A DNA stretch of 64,000 nucleotides from Aldehydirespirator sp965116965 (GTDB lineage: Bacteria; Actinomycetota; Acidimicrobiia; Acidimicrobiales; Aldehydirespiratoraceae), in contig OZ220743.1 in assembly GCA_965116965.1 (NCBI GenBank), forward strand, positions 1,736,001-1,800,000, given 5' to 3'. Both the position numbers and the translations under genes were made by a program. The notes under the pieces were generated by a model that was not told where the DNA came from, searched no databases, and saw only the letters and a list, made by a program, of their open reading frames with translations. Shown in pieces: positions 34,238 through 44,877 of this stretch; the first letter of the stretch is position 1; every line of letters begins with the position of its first letter.

Positions 34238-35101
34238 ATGAGCACGTCGCGCCCCAACCCCACCCTTGCCTTCGAGCTGCCGGAGGTCGAGACGATCCGG
34301 CGGGACCTCGAACGCGAGATCATCGGCCGCAAGGTCAAGACGGCGGAGGCCTCGAGCATGAAGTGCCTGCGCCGCTACCACACCCGCAAGGCCTTCACCT
34401 CGCAGTTGGCGGGGGCCAAGATCACCGATGTGAGGCGGGTGGGCCTGTACCTGGTGATCGAGCTCAGCACGGAGATGATGCTCGTGCTGTCGCTCGGCTC
34501 GTCGGGTTCGCCTCGCCGCAACGCCAACAAGCATCCCAGGGTGGCGGGCACCGAAGTGGTGATCTCGTTCACGCAGTACGGACAGTTGCGCTTCGTGGAC
34601 ACCGAAGGCACGGGGCAGATGTTCGTGGTGCCTTGCGACGACCTGGCGACCGCACTGCCGGATGTGGCTGAGCTCGGCATCGATCCGGTCGCCACGCCGA
34701 TCTCCTGGACGGAGATGGGTCGGCTCCTTCTCCAGAGGGACACCAAGCTCAAGCCCCTCATCACCGACGACGCCTTCGTGGTCGGAGTCGGCGACATATA
34801 CGCGGACGAGATCCTGTTCGAGGCGGGACTGCGCTTCGACCGCGTCTCCAACACCCTGTCCACTCAGGAGATCCGCCGGCTGCACCGGTCGCTCGTCGGC
34901 ACGATGCACGACGCCATGAAGTACCGGGGGACGTCGGTGCCGGATCGTCCCTTCGTGGACCCGTTCGGCCAGCCGGGCAGCTACGCCGGCCACCTCAAGG
35001 TGTGGGGCCGCCACGGCGAGTTGAGCGAGCGTTCCAAGGCTCCGATCAAGCGGACCAAGTTCCGCGGCAGATGGACCTACTACTGCGACACGCAGGTCTG
35101 A
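34238..35101 (+). CDS. Fpg/Nei-family protein lacking several catalytic features
   Basis: At the position where actinobacteria carry mutM, this 287-residue protein has the Fpg fold (FELPEVETIRRDLEREIIGR, GVGDIYADEILFEAGLRFDR, the helix-two-turn-helix). However, the catalytic Pro-Glu pair is not at the N-terminus: 12 extra residues precede LPEVE, so no proline can become residue 1. The lysine of the RRxGKYL motif is Leu (RRVGLYLVIEL). HLGMSG is SLGSSG. The C-terminal zinc finger is reduced to one Cys (HLKVWGRHGELSERSK ... GRWTYYCDTQV). It may bind DNA without Fpg chemistry, or act through another residue. The start codon ATG 34238 is the only reasonable one. Confidence 0.8.
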   Translation: MSTSRPNPTLAFELPEVETIRRDLEREIIGRKVKTAEASSMKCLRRYHTRKAFTSQLAGAKITDVRRVGLYLVIELSTEMMLVLSLGSSGSPRRNANKHPRVAGTEVVISFTQYGQLRFVDTEGTGQMFVVPCDDLATALPDVAELGIDPVATPISWTEMGRLLLQRDTKLKPLITDDAFVVGVGDIYADEILFEAGLRFDRVSNTLSTQEIRRLHRSLVGTMHDAMKYRGTSVPDRPFVDPFGQPGSYAGHLKVWGRHGELSERSKAPIKRTKFRGRWTYYCDTQV

Positions 35102-35129
35102 ACACCGCCTTTCTCGGCGTCTGGCAGGC

Positions 35130-35148
35130 GGGGGGGGGGGGGGGGGGG
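35130..35148. repeat. Homopolymer tract, 19 G, upstream of smc
   Basis: Nineteen G in the 94 bp gap between the Fpg-like gene and smc, followed by taggggg. It is about 48 bp upstream of the probable smc start. Such length would be highly unstable in replication and is also prone to sequencing error. Confidence 0.9.
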
Positions 35149-35195
35149 TAGGGGGATGCCCGGTTCTCCCAATGGGCCGAACTAGCGTCGCGCGC

Positions 35196-38100
35196 GTGTA
35201 TCTGAAGACGCTGACGCTGAAGGGCTTCAAGTCCTTCGCCGAGCCGGCCTCGATCCGCTTGGAGCCGGGGGTCACCGTGGTCGTCGGCCCCAACGGCAGC
35301 GGCAAGTCGAACGTTGTGGATGCGGTGGCCTGGGTTCTGGGCGCCCAGGCGCCGAGCGCGGTGCGGTCCACCCGGATGGACGATGTGATCTTCGCGGGCA
35401 CGGCTCACAAGCCCGCACTGGGCCGGGCCGAGGTCTCGCTGACGATCGACAACGCCGACGGGATGCTGCCCATGGCGGCCAGCGAGGTGCAGATCACCCG
35501 CACCCTGTTCCGCAACGGCGAGTCGGCCTACGCGCTCAACGGCACGTCGTGCCGGCTGCTGGACGTCGTCGAGTTGCTCTCGGATGCGGGCGTGGGCCGC
35601 CAGCAGCACATGATCGTGTCGCAGAGCCAGATAGACGCCGTGCTGAACGCCCGCCCCGCCGACCGCCGGGTGGTTGTGGAGGAGGCGGCCGGAATCCTCA
35701 AGTACCGCAAGCGGCGGGAGCGGGCCGAGCGCCGCCTGCTCGCCACCGACGGGGACTTGACCCGGATGAGCGACCTCCTGAGGGAGGTGCGACGGAGGCT
35801 GCGCCCCCTGCAGAAGCAGGCCGAGGCAGCCCGGCGGCACGCCGATCTGCTGTCCGAGTTGGAGGCGCTGCGGGTGCACATCGCCGGCCGCGAGATAGCC
35901 GACATGCGGGAGCAACTCCGGCTGCACAAGGATCAGAGGGAGGCGCAGGCGGCAATGCAGGCCGGACTGCGAGCCGAACTCGACGCTCTCAACGCCGGCG
36001 TCGCCGCCGACGAGCAGCGGCTCGCCCGCCACGGGATGGACGACCACTCAGAGCGCCTGGCCCGCCTCGAAGGGCTCCGGGCCAGGGCGGCCGGCCTGGC
36101 CGCGGTCGCGGTCGAGCGCCGGCGGGGCATCGAACACCAGAGGGCCGCCCTCGCCGAGCATGATCTGGCCGCGGGACTGCAAGCGGAGTTGGAGCGCTGC
36201 CGCAAGGAGCTCTCCGCAGCCGTGCTGTCGGCCGCCGCGGCCGACTCCGATCGCCTCCGTCTCGAGCGCCTGCAGGAACGGTTGGAAGCCGACCGGGCCG
36301 TGTTCGACGCCCAATGGGGCGATGCGACGGGGTTCGACGTCGCGGTAGCGAGCCAGGCTGCAGAAGCCAGGGGCGAGCTGGCGGCGCTGCGGTCGACGAT
36401 CGGGGCCGGCCAGTCGGAGCAGCAGCGTCTCGCCGAACGTTTGGAGGAGTCCGAGCGCCGCCTGCAGGATCTGGGGAGGCGGATAGATGACCACCGCGGA
36501 GAACTGGGCCGGTGCAACGACGAGATTGCCGAGAGGCGAAGCGAGCTAGCGATGTCGGAAGCCGCTCGAGCTGACGCCGCGGGCGCGCTGGAGGACGCCG
36601 GCGCGGCCCGTTCGGGCGCCGAAGGCGACTTGCGGCATTGGACCGCAAGGAGCGAGGCCCTCGCCATGGCTCTCGAGGAGGCCGCCAAGGGTGTGCCCGT
36701 CGATGTGCATCTCGCGACCGATGGCGTCTTGGGGCTGCTGGGCGACCTTGTGGAGGTGGATCCGGGAGTCGAGGCCGCCTTCGCGGCCGCGGCCGGCGAC
36801 GCCATCGGTGCGGTCGTAGTACGGCATGCCGCCGCGGCGCGCCGCTTCCTCGACAGCGTTGAGGCCGGCGATGCCGGCGCGGCGGTTATCGCTCTGGGGG
36901 GCGACGGGTCTGAGCGCGCGCCCGGGGCGCCGCTGCACTACCTCGGACTGGCGCCGCTGCGGGACCGTGTCCGCGCCGCCGATCCGGAAGTGGACCGCCT
37001 GCTGGACGTGTTGCTCTGCTCCACGGCGCTGGTGGAGGGCGATTGGCGTTCCGCGGCCGACACCTGGATGCGACACCCCGCCACAATCGTGGTCACGCCG
37101 GCCGGTGACCGGTTGAGCAGCCGAGGGTGGCGACTCGGTGTGCACGGCGCGGCCGGGCTCCGGCCCGCGCTGGTTGAGGCCGATCAACGAGTCGAGGCGG
37201 CGCGGTCGGCCTGCGAACGGGCCGGCGCTGCCTGCGAAGCGGCCCGGAGCCGGCTGGACGGGAGCCGAGCGAGAGTCGACGAGCTCGGTGGTCGGCTGGC
37301 TGAGGCCGAACGCGCCGCGGCATCGGCGACCGACGCCGTCCATCGTGCCGAAGCCGATCGCCGCGACCTCGATACGGCGAGCAGCGCTCTGCGCGACCAC
37401 CTGATGGAGGTGTCCCGCCGTCTCGACGAGGCTGTCAGCCGAGGGGCAGAGATCGAATCCGGGCTGCCCGAGTTGGAGGCGGCAGAGAACCAGGCCCAGC
37501 AACGGAGCCGTGAGTCGGCGGATGAGCGCGCCCACCTCGACCGGCGTGCATCCGAGTTGGCGTTGATGGCCGCCGAGCAGAGCGCAACTGATGCCGGGTT
37601 GGAGCAGCGCCGGCAGATGCTGCAGGCCCGTGCCACAGAATTGGAGGACCGGCTGGCTCGTCACCGCTCTTCGCGGGCCGCCGCCGAGGATCGTATGGCC
37701 GCGCTGGAGCGTGAGGTGACGGTGCTCGACACGCTCAGACGAGCGGTGGAGGAGCGGACGGGGATACTGAACGCGGGGCTCGCTGAGATCCGGGAGGTGC
37801 GCCGCAGGCACTCCGAGGAGGTCCGGGCCCTGGCCGCGAATCTCGATGACCTGCGACAGCGGCTTGCCGGCGCCGAGAGTCGCTACGAGACCCTGCGCCA
37901 GGCTGAGGGCCGTCGTGACGTCGAGGAGGCCGAGTTGCGGACATTGCTGCAGGGGGCGGTCGAGCGCCTGCGCGACGCCTACGGTCTGTCCCCGCAACAG
38001 GCCGCCGATGCACCGTTGCCGGACCTGCCCGACGGGCTCCAACCCGATCAGCGGGTGGACCATCTGGCCTCCGAGTTGGAGATCATGGGCCCCGTCAATC

Positions 38101-38687
38101 CCCTGGCTCTGGCCGAGTACGACGAGCTCTATGAGCGTCACGAGTTGTTGAGCGGCCAGATGGACGACATCCGGGCGGCCCGCAGGGACCTCAATCGGGT
38201 GATCCGGTCGATCGACGGGGAGATCAAGACAGTGTTCAGTTCGGCCTTCATCGATGTGGCCGCCAATTTCGAAGTGCTGTTCGAGGCGCTGTTCCCGGGC
38301 GGTGAGGGCCGCCTCAGCCTCACCGAACCCGACGATCTGCTCGATACCGGCATCGAGATATCGGCCAAGCCGTCGGGCAAGAACGTGAAGCGGCTGTCGC
38401 TGCTCTCGGGCGGGGAGCGGACGCTGGCCGCACTGGCCTTCCTGTTCGCGGTGTTCCGCAGCCGGCCCTCGCCCTTCTACGTGATGGACGAGGTGGAGGC
38501 TGCCCTCGACGACGTCAACCTGCATCGCTTCCTGAAGCTTGTGGACGAGTTCCGCGCCGACGCACAGCTCGTGATAGTCACCCACCAGAAGCGGACCATG
38601 GAGGCAGCAGACTGCCTGCAAGGGGTCTCGATGAAACCCGGCGGCTCTTCGATGGTTGTGTCTGAGCGCGTCTCCGACGCCGCCTGA
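35196..38687 (+). CDS. smc: Chromosome segregation protein SMC
   Basis: This roughly 1,163-residue condensin ATPase compacts and separates chromosomes with ScpA/ScpB. Walker A is VVVGPNGSGKSNVVDAVAWV (about residues 28-47). The first coiled coil starts near residue 150, and the hinge is around residues 500-640 (GVLGLLGDLVEVDPGVEAAF ... STALVEGDWRSAADTW). The second coiled coil, the signature LSLLSGGERTLAALAFLFAV and Walker B FYVMDEVEAALDDVNLHRFL follow. GTG 35196 gives the family start (M)YLKTLTLKGFKSFA; ATG 35172 adds eight residues. Confidence 0.95.
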   Translation: MYLKTLTLKGFKSFAEPASIRLEPGVTVVVGPNGSGKSNVVDAVAWVLGAQAPSAVRSTRMDDVIFAGTAHKPALGRAEVSLTIDNADGMLPMAASEVQITRTLFRNGESAYALNGTSCRLLDVVELLSDAGVGRQQHMIVSQSQIDAVLNARPADRRVVVEEAAGILKYRKRRERAERRLLATDGDLTRMSDLLREVRRRLRPLQKQAEAARRHADLLSELEALRVHIAGREIADMREQLRLHKDQREAQAAMQAGLRAELDALNAGVAADEQRLARHGMDDHSERLARLEGLRARAAGLAAVAVERRRGIEHQRAALAEHDLAAGLQAELERCRKELSAAVLSAAAADSDRLRLERLQERLEADRAVFDAQWGDATGFDVAVASQAAEARGELAALRSTIGAGQSEQQRLAERLEESERRLQDLGRRIDDHRGELGRCNDEIAERRSELAMSEAARADAAGALEDAGAARSGAEGDLRHWTARSEALAMALEEAAKGVPVDVHLATDGVLGLLGDLVEVDPGVEAAFAAAAGDAIGAVVVRHAAAARRFLDSVEAGDAGAAVIALGGDGSERAPGAPLHYLGLAPLRDRVRAADPEVDRLLDVLLCSTALVEGDWRSAADTWMRHPATIVVTPAGDRLSSRGWRLGVHGAAGLRPALVEADQRVEAARSACERAGAACEAARSRLDGSRARVDELGGRLAEAERAAASATDAVHRAEADRRDLDTASSALRDHLMEVSRRLDEAVSRGAEIESGLPELEAAENQAQQRSRESADERAHLDRRASELALMAAEQSATDAGLEQRRQMLQARATELEDRLARHRSSRAAAEDRMAALEREVTVLDTLRRAVEERTGILNAGLAEIREVRRRHSEEVRALAANLDDLRQRLAGAESRYETLRQAEGRRDVEEAELRTLLQGAVERLRDAYGLSPQQAADAPLPDLPDGLQPDQRVDHLASELEIMGPVNPLALAEYDELYERHELLSGQMDDIRAARRDLNRVIRSIDGEIKTVFSSAFIDVAANFEVLFEALFPGGEGRLSLTEPDDLLDTGIEISAKPSGKNVKRLSLLSGGERTLAALAFLFAVFRSRPSPFYVMDEVEAALDDVNLHRFLKLVDEFRADAQLVIVTHQKRTMEAADCLQGVSMKPGGSSMVVSERVSDAA

Positions 38688-38776
38688 CCCGGTGACCTGC
38701 CGGATTCCGACTGCTAGGGCTGGTAGTCGCCGCCTCTAGCTGTTCTCTCAGCTGTTCGGCCTAGCTTTAGGGTGCG

Positions 38777-40089
<1,313 letters not shown>

Positions 40090-40093
<4 letters not shown>

Positions 40094-41178
40094 CGCTGGA
40101 AATCATCGTCGGTCTCGTGGTGCTGGCGGCGGTGGTGCTGGCCGTGATCGCGGTCGTTCGCAGGCGCCGACGCCCGCCGGCGCTCGATGCCCGAGCCGAT
40201 GCGACGGCCATGGGCGAGGTCGCGGATCGGGTTGTGGACCGCTTGGCCGGCAGGACCGTCGGGACCACCGAACGGTCGGCGGCCTCCTTGCGCGACCGCC
40301 TGTCGAAGGCTCGCACCGCGCTGGCGGGGTCGCTGGGCTCCGCCCTCGAGCGAACCTCGGCCTCCACCGAGGCGTGGACCGACGTGACCGAGGCGCTGAT
40401 AAGGGCCGATGTCGGGTTGGCGACCAGCTCCGAGATCGTCGAGTCGGCGAGGTCGCGGATCGAGGCTGCAGGACATGATCCCACCGAGGCGAGGACGGCG
40501 CTCCAGGCCGAGCTGCGAGAGCGGCTCGGCGGCTTCGACCGGTCGCTGGCTCGACGCTCTGCCGGCGAGGGCCCGTCGGTGTGGCTCTTCGTCGGAGTCA
40601 ACGGCACCGGAAAGACCACCACCATCGGCAAGCTGGCCAAGCGCGAAGCCGATGGCGGCACAAGGGTGGTGCTGGCCGCGGGCGACACGTTCCGGGCCGC
40701 GGCCTCGGACCAGCTGGCCATGTGGGCCGAGCGGTCGTCCGCGCACATCGTGCGGGGCGCAGCGGGTGCCGACCCCGCGTCGGTGGTCTACGACGCGGTC
40801 GAATCGGCTGCGGCCAGGGGGGCGGACCTGGTCTTGGCCGACACCGCCGGCCGATTCCACACCGAGCAGAACCTGATGGCCGAACTGCAGAAAGTGCGGC
40901 GCGTGGCCGACAGGGGATCGGGGGTGGTCACCGAGACTCTCCTGGTGCTCGACGCCACCACCGGTCAGAACGGCTTGGCTCAAGCTCGGCAGTTCACCGA
41001 GGCCGTCGACGTCACCGGCGTGGTGCTCACCAAGCTGGACGGCTCGGCCAAGGGCGGGATCGTGGTGGCTGTGCAGGCTGAACTTGGAGTGCCGGTGAAG
41101 CTCATCGGAGTCGGCGAGGGGATCGCCGACCTCGTACCCTTCGACACCGCGGAGTTCGTCGAGGCCCTGTTCACCTGA
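40090..41178 (+). CDS. ftsY: Signal recognition particle receptor FtsY
   Basis: This 362-residue SRP GTPase receptor has an N-terminal hydrophobic helix (LEIIVGLVVLAAVVLAVIAV, VRRRRR), an N domain, and a G domain with FVGVNGTGKTTTIGKLAKRE, AAGDTFRAAASDQL, LVLADTAGRFHTEQNLM, VVLTKLDGSAKGG and the closing GVGEGIADLVPFD. It partners with Ffh encoded next. It overlaps the htrA-like gene by four bases. Confidence 0.95.
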
Positions 41179-41183
41179 CGCCC

Positions 41184-41303
41184 GAATTGGCAGCGGAGGG
41201 TTCCGTTTCGGGCGTTCTGGGCTGCCAGTTCGCGGTGTGGGGGCTGTCGACTGCCGAATTGGCAGCGGAGGGTTCCGTTTCGGGCGTTCTGGGCTGCCAG
41301 TTC
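41184..41303. repeat. Paired hairpin repeat between ftsY and ffh
   Basis: Two tandem units: gaattggcagc (41184-41194) with gctgccagttc (41221-41231), and gaattggcagc (41256-41266) with gctgccagttc (41293-41303). The interior ggagggttccgtttcgggcg is identical in both. It is the same family as the pair at 1029-1166, with a diverged loop. The pair starts six bases after the ftsY stop, so it could act as a terminator or mRNA end-protecting structure. Confidence 0.9.
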
Positions 41304-41342
41304 GAACGTGCGTGACTTCCTGGTCGGTAGGGTGGCTCGACC

Positions 41343-42815
41343 ATGTTCGACACTCTCACCAGCCGCTTCGAGACCGTCTTCTCCAGGCTGCGTGGCCGGG
41401 GACGGCTCACCGCCACTGATGTCGACGCGGCTCTGCAGGAGATCCGGGTCGCCCTGCTCGAGGCCGACGTCAATCTGGATGTGGTCACGAGCCTCACCGG
41501 GCGCATCCGCCAGCGAGCCGTCGGCGAGGAGCTCTCCCGGGCTCTCAATCCCGCCCAGCAGGTGGTGAAGATCGTGCTCTCCGAGCTCACGACCAGCCTG
41601 GGGGGTGAGCGGCTGGCCATCACGTACGCGTCGAAGCCGCCCACCGTGGTCCTGCTGGCCGGTCTCCAGGGATCAGGCAAGACCACCAATGCGGCCAAGC
41701 TGGCCCAGTGGTTCCTGCGTCAGGGACGCAGCCCGCTGCTGGTCGGCGCCGACCTGCAGCGCCCCGCCGCCGTCGAGCAGCTCCGCACGCTCGGTGAGCG
41801 CGCCGGCGTGCCCGTGTTCAGCCACCCCCGCAGCCCGGTCAAAGCGGCTTCGGCCTCGCTGGCTGAAGCAACCCGGACCGGGCGCGATGTAGTCATCGTC
41901 GACACTGCGGGCCGTCTGGCCATCGACGCCGAGATGATGGACCAGGTCCGCCGGATCTCCAAGGCGGTGCGACCCCTCTACACGTTCCTGGTGGTGGACG
42001 CAACGGTCGGCCAGGACGCGGTGCACTCGGCCAGGGTCTTCCACGACACGCTGGCCCTCGACGGTGTGATCCTCACGAAGCTGGACGGCGACGCCCGGGG
42101 TGGCGCCGCCCTGTCGGTGAAGGAGGTGGTGGGGAGGCCGATCGCCTTCGCCTCCGTCGGTGAGAAACTGGAGGACTTCGAGCCGTTCCATCCCGACCGT
42201 CTCGCCAGCCGCATCCTGGGGATGGGCGACGTTGAGACGCTGATCGACAAGGCTGAGGCCGCCTTCGAGGCCGAGGAGGCGGACGAGACGGCGTCGCGGC
42301 TTCTCGAAGGCACGTTCACGTTCGATGACTTCCTGTCCACTATGCAGCAGGTTCTCGGTATGGGAAACCTGCGCAGCATCCTCGGCATGATGCCGGGCCT
42401 GCCGCGGGAGCTGCGCAACGCGGACGTCGATGAGAGCCGCATCGGCCGCATCACCGGCATGATCCACTCAATGACACCCGCGGAGCGCACCGAACCCGAC
42501 ATCATCGACGCCTCCCGCCGCCAGCGCATCGCAGCCGGTTCCGGCTGCCGCCCGGCCGACGTCAAGGCGCTGGTCGACCAGTTCAAGCAGATGCGGTCCA
42601 TGATGAGGGGCCTCGGCGGGCTCGGGGGCAAGCGGCGAGGACCCGCACCGAGGGCCGGATCGTCCACGCAGGCGGGACGCTCCGGGCGAAAGTCGCCCGC
42701 TTCCAAGCGGCGCGGTGCCGGCGGTCGAACCACGCCCAAGGGGCCGGTGCCCGTCTCCAAGGCCCCGCTCACCCTCCCAGGGTTGGAAAAGGGTGACTGG
42801 CCCGGGTTGAATTGA
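41343..42815 (+). CDS. ffh: Signal recognition particle protein Ffh
   Basis: This 490-residue SRP54 GTPase binds signal sequences and SRP RNA. The N domain begins FDTLTSRFETVFSRLRGRGR. The G domain has LLAGLQGSGKTTNAAKLAQW, GADLQRPAAVEQL, DTAGRLAIDAEMM and ILTKLDGDARGGAALSVKE. The methionine-rich M domain (FDDFLSTMQQVLGMGNLRSI, LGMMPGLP) ends in the SRP RNA-binding RRQRIAAGSGCRPADV. About 45 basic residues follow as a C-terminal tail. ATG 41343. Confidence 0.95.
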   Translation: MFDTLTSRFETVFSRLRGRGRLTATDVDAALQEIRVALLEADVNLDVVTSLTGRIRQRAVGEELSRALNPAQQVVKIVLSELTTSLGGERLAITYASKPPTVVLLAGLQGSGKTTNAAKLAQWFLRQGRSPLLVGADLQRPAAVEQLRTLGERAGVPVFSHPRSPVKAASASLAEATRTGRDVVIVDTAGRLAIDAEMMDQVRRISKAVRPLYTFLVVDATVGQDAVHSARVFHDTLALDGVILTKLDGDARGGAALSVKEVVGRPIAFASVGEKLEDFEPFHPDRLASRILGMGDVETLIDKAEAAFEAEEADETASRLLEGTFTFDDFLSTMQQVLGMGNLRSILGMMPGLPRELRNADVDESRIGRITGMIHSMTPAERTEPDIIDASRRQRIAAGSGCRPADVKALVDQFKQMRSMMRGLGGLGGKRRGPAPRAGSSTQAGRSGRKSPASKRRGAGGRTTPKGPVPVSKAPLTLPGLEKGDWPGLN

Positions 42816-42853
42816 CCCTACGCCGAACTGCCTAGAGGATCAGAGGACTCACA

Positions 42854-43162
42854 TTGGCCGTCAAATTGCGCCTCATGCGGATGGGGAAGAAGAAGCAGCC
42901 CACCTACCGCGTCGTGGCGGCAGACTCCCGCGCTCCCCGCAACGGGCGCTTCATCGAGATAATCGGGATCTACGAGCCCCGCCAGGAACCCTCGGTGGTG
43001 CGGATCGACAACGAGCGGGCCCTGCACTGGCTGCGCCACGGCGCCCAGCCCACCGAGCGGGTCGAGAAGCTGCTGAGGATCAGCGGCGCCTGGGAGACAT
43101 TCCGCGGGACGGATGCTGCCGCCGCCGAGACCGCGGTCACCGCTGAGGTCGAGGGTTCGTGA
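42854..43162 (+). CDS. rpsP: 30S ribosomal protein bS16
   Basis: This 102-residue protein reads AVKLRLMRMGKKKQPTYRVV, then ADSRAPRNGRFIEIIGIYEP and ERALHWLRHGAQPTERVEKL, the full bS16 core, followed by an Ala/Glu-rich tail of about 25 residues. It starts at TTG 42854. It overlaps khpA (GTGA). Confidence 0.95.
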   Translation: MAVKLRLMRMGKKKQPTYRVVAADSRAPRNGRFIEIIGIYEPRQEPSVVRIDNERALHWLRHGAQPTERVEKLLRISGAWETFRGTDAAAAETAVTAEVEGS

Positions 43163-43413
43163 GCGATCTGGCCCCCACTGCCGAGGCGGTGTGCCGCTAC
43201 GTGGTCACCAGCATCGTCGATGACGCCGAAGCGGTGCAGGTCACCGCCACCTCGGCCGGGACCGACGCGGTGCGCCTCGACGTCCGCGTCGCCCAGGGCG
43301 AGATGGGTCGGGTGATCGGCAAGCGAGGCCGCGTGGCCCACGCCATCCGCACCCTCGTGCGCGCCGCCGGGTCGCGCGACGATGTGGACGTCGAGGTCGA
43401 GTTCGTCGACTGA
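43159..43413 (+). CDS. khpA: KH-domain RNA-binding protein KhpA
   Basis: This 84-residue single KH domain has the GxxG loop in MGRVIGKRGRVAHAIRTLVR. Proteins of this type between rpsP and rimM bind small RNAs and rRNA and work with KhpB. It starts at GTG 43159, overlapping rpsP. Confidence 0.92.
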   Translation: MSDLAPTAEAVCRYVVTSIVDDAEAVQVTATSAGTDAVRLDVRVAQGEMGRVIGKRGRVAHAIRTLVRAAGSRDDVDVEVEFVD

Positions 43414-43460
43414 GGCCGAGCCGGTGGTCAGCAGCCTCATGGATCTCGCGAGGCGTCGAG

Positions 43461-43508
43461 CGAGGCCGTGGCCCGAGCGGCCCGTGAGCGAAGCGAACAA
43501 GGGCGGGA
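43461..43508 (+). repeat. Dispersed intergenic repeat, family 1
   Basis: cgaggccgtggcccgagcgg-cccgtgagcgaagcgaacaa-gggcggga. It ends directly at the GTG of rimM, so its gggcggga end may serve as ribosome-binding site. Confidence 0.85.
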
Positions 43509-44021
43509 GTGGCTGACTCGTCTGGGTCGTCCGGGGCGTCCTCAGCGCCTCTGCTCGAGATAGGCCGCGTCGGGCGGCCTCATGGCACTGCTGGCGAGGT
43601 TGCGGTCACCCTGGTTTCCAACCGGCCTGAGCGTCTGGTGCCGGGATCGGAGCTGCAGACCGATGCGGGGACGCTTCAAGTGGCTGCGGCCCGGCCCCAC
43701 AACCAGCGCCACCTCGTGACGTTTGCCGGCATCGACGACCGTGACAAGGCAGAGGTCCTGCGGGGCTTGGTGCTGAGGGCCGCACCGATTGCCGATCCCG
43801 ACGAGCTGTGGGTCCACGAGTTGATCGGGGCGCGGGTGGTGGAGGTGTCCGGCACGGATCGGGGCCCGGTGGCCGCGGTGGTGGCCAATCCGGCCGGGGA
43901 TCTGCTCGAACTGGCCGACGGGACGCTCGTGCCACTGCGCTTCGTCGTCGATTCGGTGCCCGGCGAGCGCATCGCGGTGGACGCTCCCGACGGACTCTTC
44001 GAGCCAGAGGCGGAACTGTGA
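43509..44021 (+). CDS. rimM: Ribosome maturation factor RimM
   Basis: This 170-residue 30S assembly factor has an N-terminal domain LEIGRVGRPHGTAGEVAVTL and a C-terminal PRC-barrel starting ELWVHELIGARVVEVSG and ending VVDSVPGERIAVDAPDGLFE. It starts at GTG 43509 directly after a dispersed repeat. It overlaps trmD by four bases. Confidence 0.93.
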   Translation: MADSSGSSGASSAPLLEIGRVGRPHGTAGEVAVTLVSNRPERLVPGSELQTDAGTLQVAAARPHNQRHLVTFAGIDDRDKAEVLRGLVLRAAPIADPDELWVHELIGARVVEVSGTDRGPVAAVVANPAGDLLELADGTLVPLRFVVDSVPGERIAVDAPDGLFEPEAEL

Positions 44022-44761
44022 GCTTCCGGGTCGACATCTTCACGATCTTCCCCGACTTGGTGGAGACCATGGCCTCGGCGTCGATCATCGGACGGAGTAG
44101 AGCCTCGGGAACACTCGACGTGCGGGTCCACGACCTCCGGATGGCCGCGACCGACCGCCATCGCAGCATCGACGACGCTCCCTTCGGCGGGGGAGCGGGC
44201 ATGGTGATGACGCCCCAGCCGCTGTTCGACGCGGTGGAGGCGGTCGAGCCGGCCCGACCGCTGTTCTACCTGTCGCCCGCAGGACGGCGCTTCGATCAGG
44301 CCATGGCGAGTGAGCTAGCCGCCTCCTCCGGGTTCTCGATGCTCTGCGGGCGGTACGAGGGCGTCGACGAGCGGGTCTGCGAGCACCTGGTGGACGGCGA
44401 GATCTCGGTTGGCGACGTGGTTCTGTCAGGCGGCGAGGCGGCGGCCATGGTCGTGCTGGAGGCAGTGGCTCGGTGCGTGCCCGGAGTCCTCTCCAACGAG
44501 GCCTCCACCGCCGAGGAGTCCTTCCGCGACGGCCTGCTGGAGTACCCGCAGTACACCCGGCCGGCTGACTTTCGGGGCTGGTCCGTGCCCGAGGTGCTGC
44601 TGTCCGGCGACCACGGGCGGGTGGCCCGCTGGCGCCGGGCCCAGTCGCTGGCCCGCACCGTCGAGCGCCGCCCCGACCTGATCGAGGCCCGCGGCGGCCT
44701 GAGCGACGACGAGCGGGACCTGCTCGCGGCCCACGGCTTCAGCCCCGAACTGCCGGACTGA
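44018..44761 (+). CDS. trmD: tRNA (guanine37-N1)-methyltransferase TrmD
   Basis: This 247-residue SPOUT-fold methyltransferase begins SFRVDIFTIFPDLVETMASA. The SAM-binding knot holds MLCGRYEGVDERVCEHLVDG and EISVGDVVLSGGEAAAMVVL, and LLEYPQYTRPADFRGWSVPE is the tRNA-contact region. It starts at GTG 44018, overlapping rimM. Confidence 0.95.
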   Translation: MSFRVDIFTIFPDLVETMASASIIGRSRASGTLDVRVHDLRMAATDRHRSIDDAPFGGGAGMVMTPQPLFDAVEAVEPARPLFYLSPAGRRFDQAMASELAASSGFSMLCGRYEGVDERVCEHLVDGEISVGDVVLSGGEAAAMVVLEAVARCVPGVLSNEASTAEESFRDGLLEYPQYTRPADFRGWSVPEVLLSGDHGRVARWRRAQSLARTVERRPDLIEARGGLSDDERDLLAAHGFSPELPD

Positions 44762-44838
44762 CTCCTAATCAGGGAAGCCGAATGGTGCCGCGCGTAGCGT
44801 GCGGCGGTGGAGGCGGGGAGCCGTCCTCCTAGACTCGC

Positions 44839-44860
44839 TCGGCCCGGCCGCCGCGGCCGA
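44839..44860 (+). promoter_or_regulatory. Short hairpin in the rplS leader
   Basis: tcggcc (44839-44844) pairs with ggccga (44855-44860) just upstream of the rplS ribosome-binding site (gagcggagac). It may be part of a leader control element, but it is short and GC-rich, so chance is likely. Confidence 0.25.
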
Positions 44861-44877
44861 TGTGAGCGGAGACAGCT

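Noticed and set aside
35989..38621. Long open frames antisense to smc
   Set aside because: High GC gives long antisense frames; the sense frame has full SMC motifs and the antisense products have no recognisable domains.
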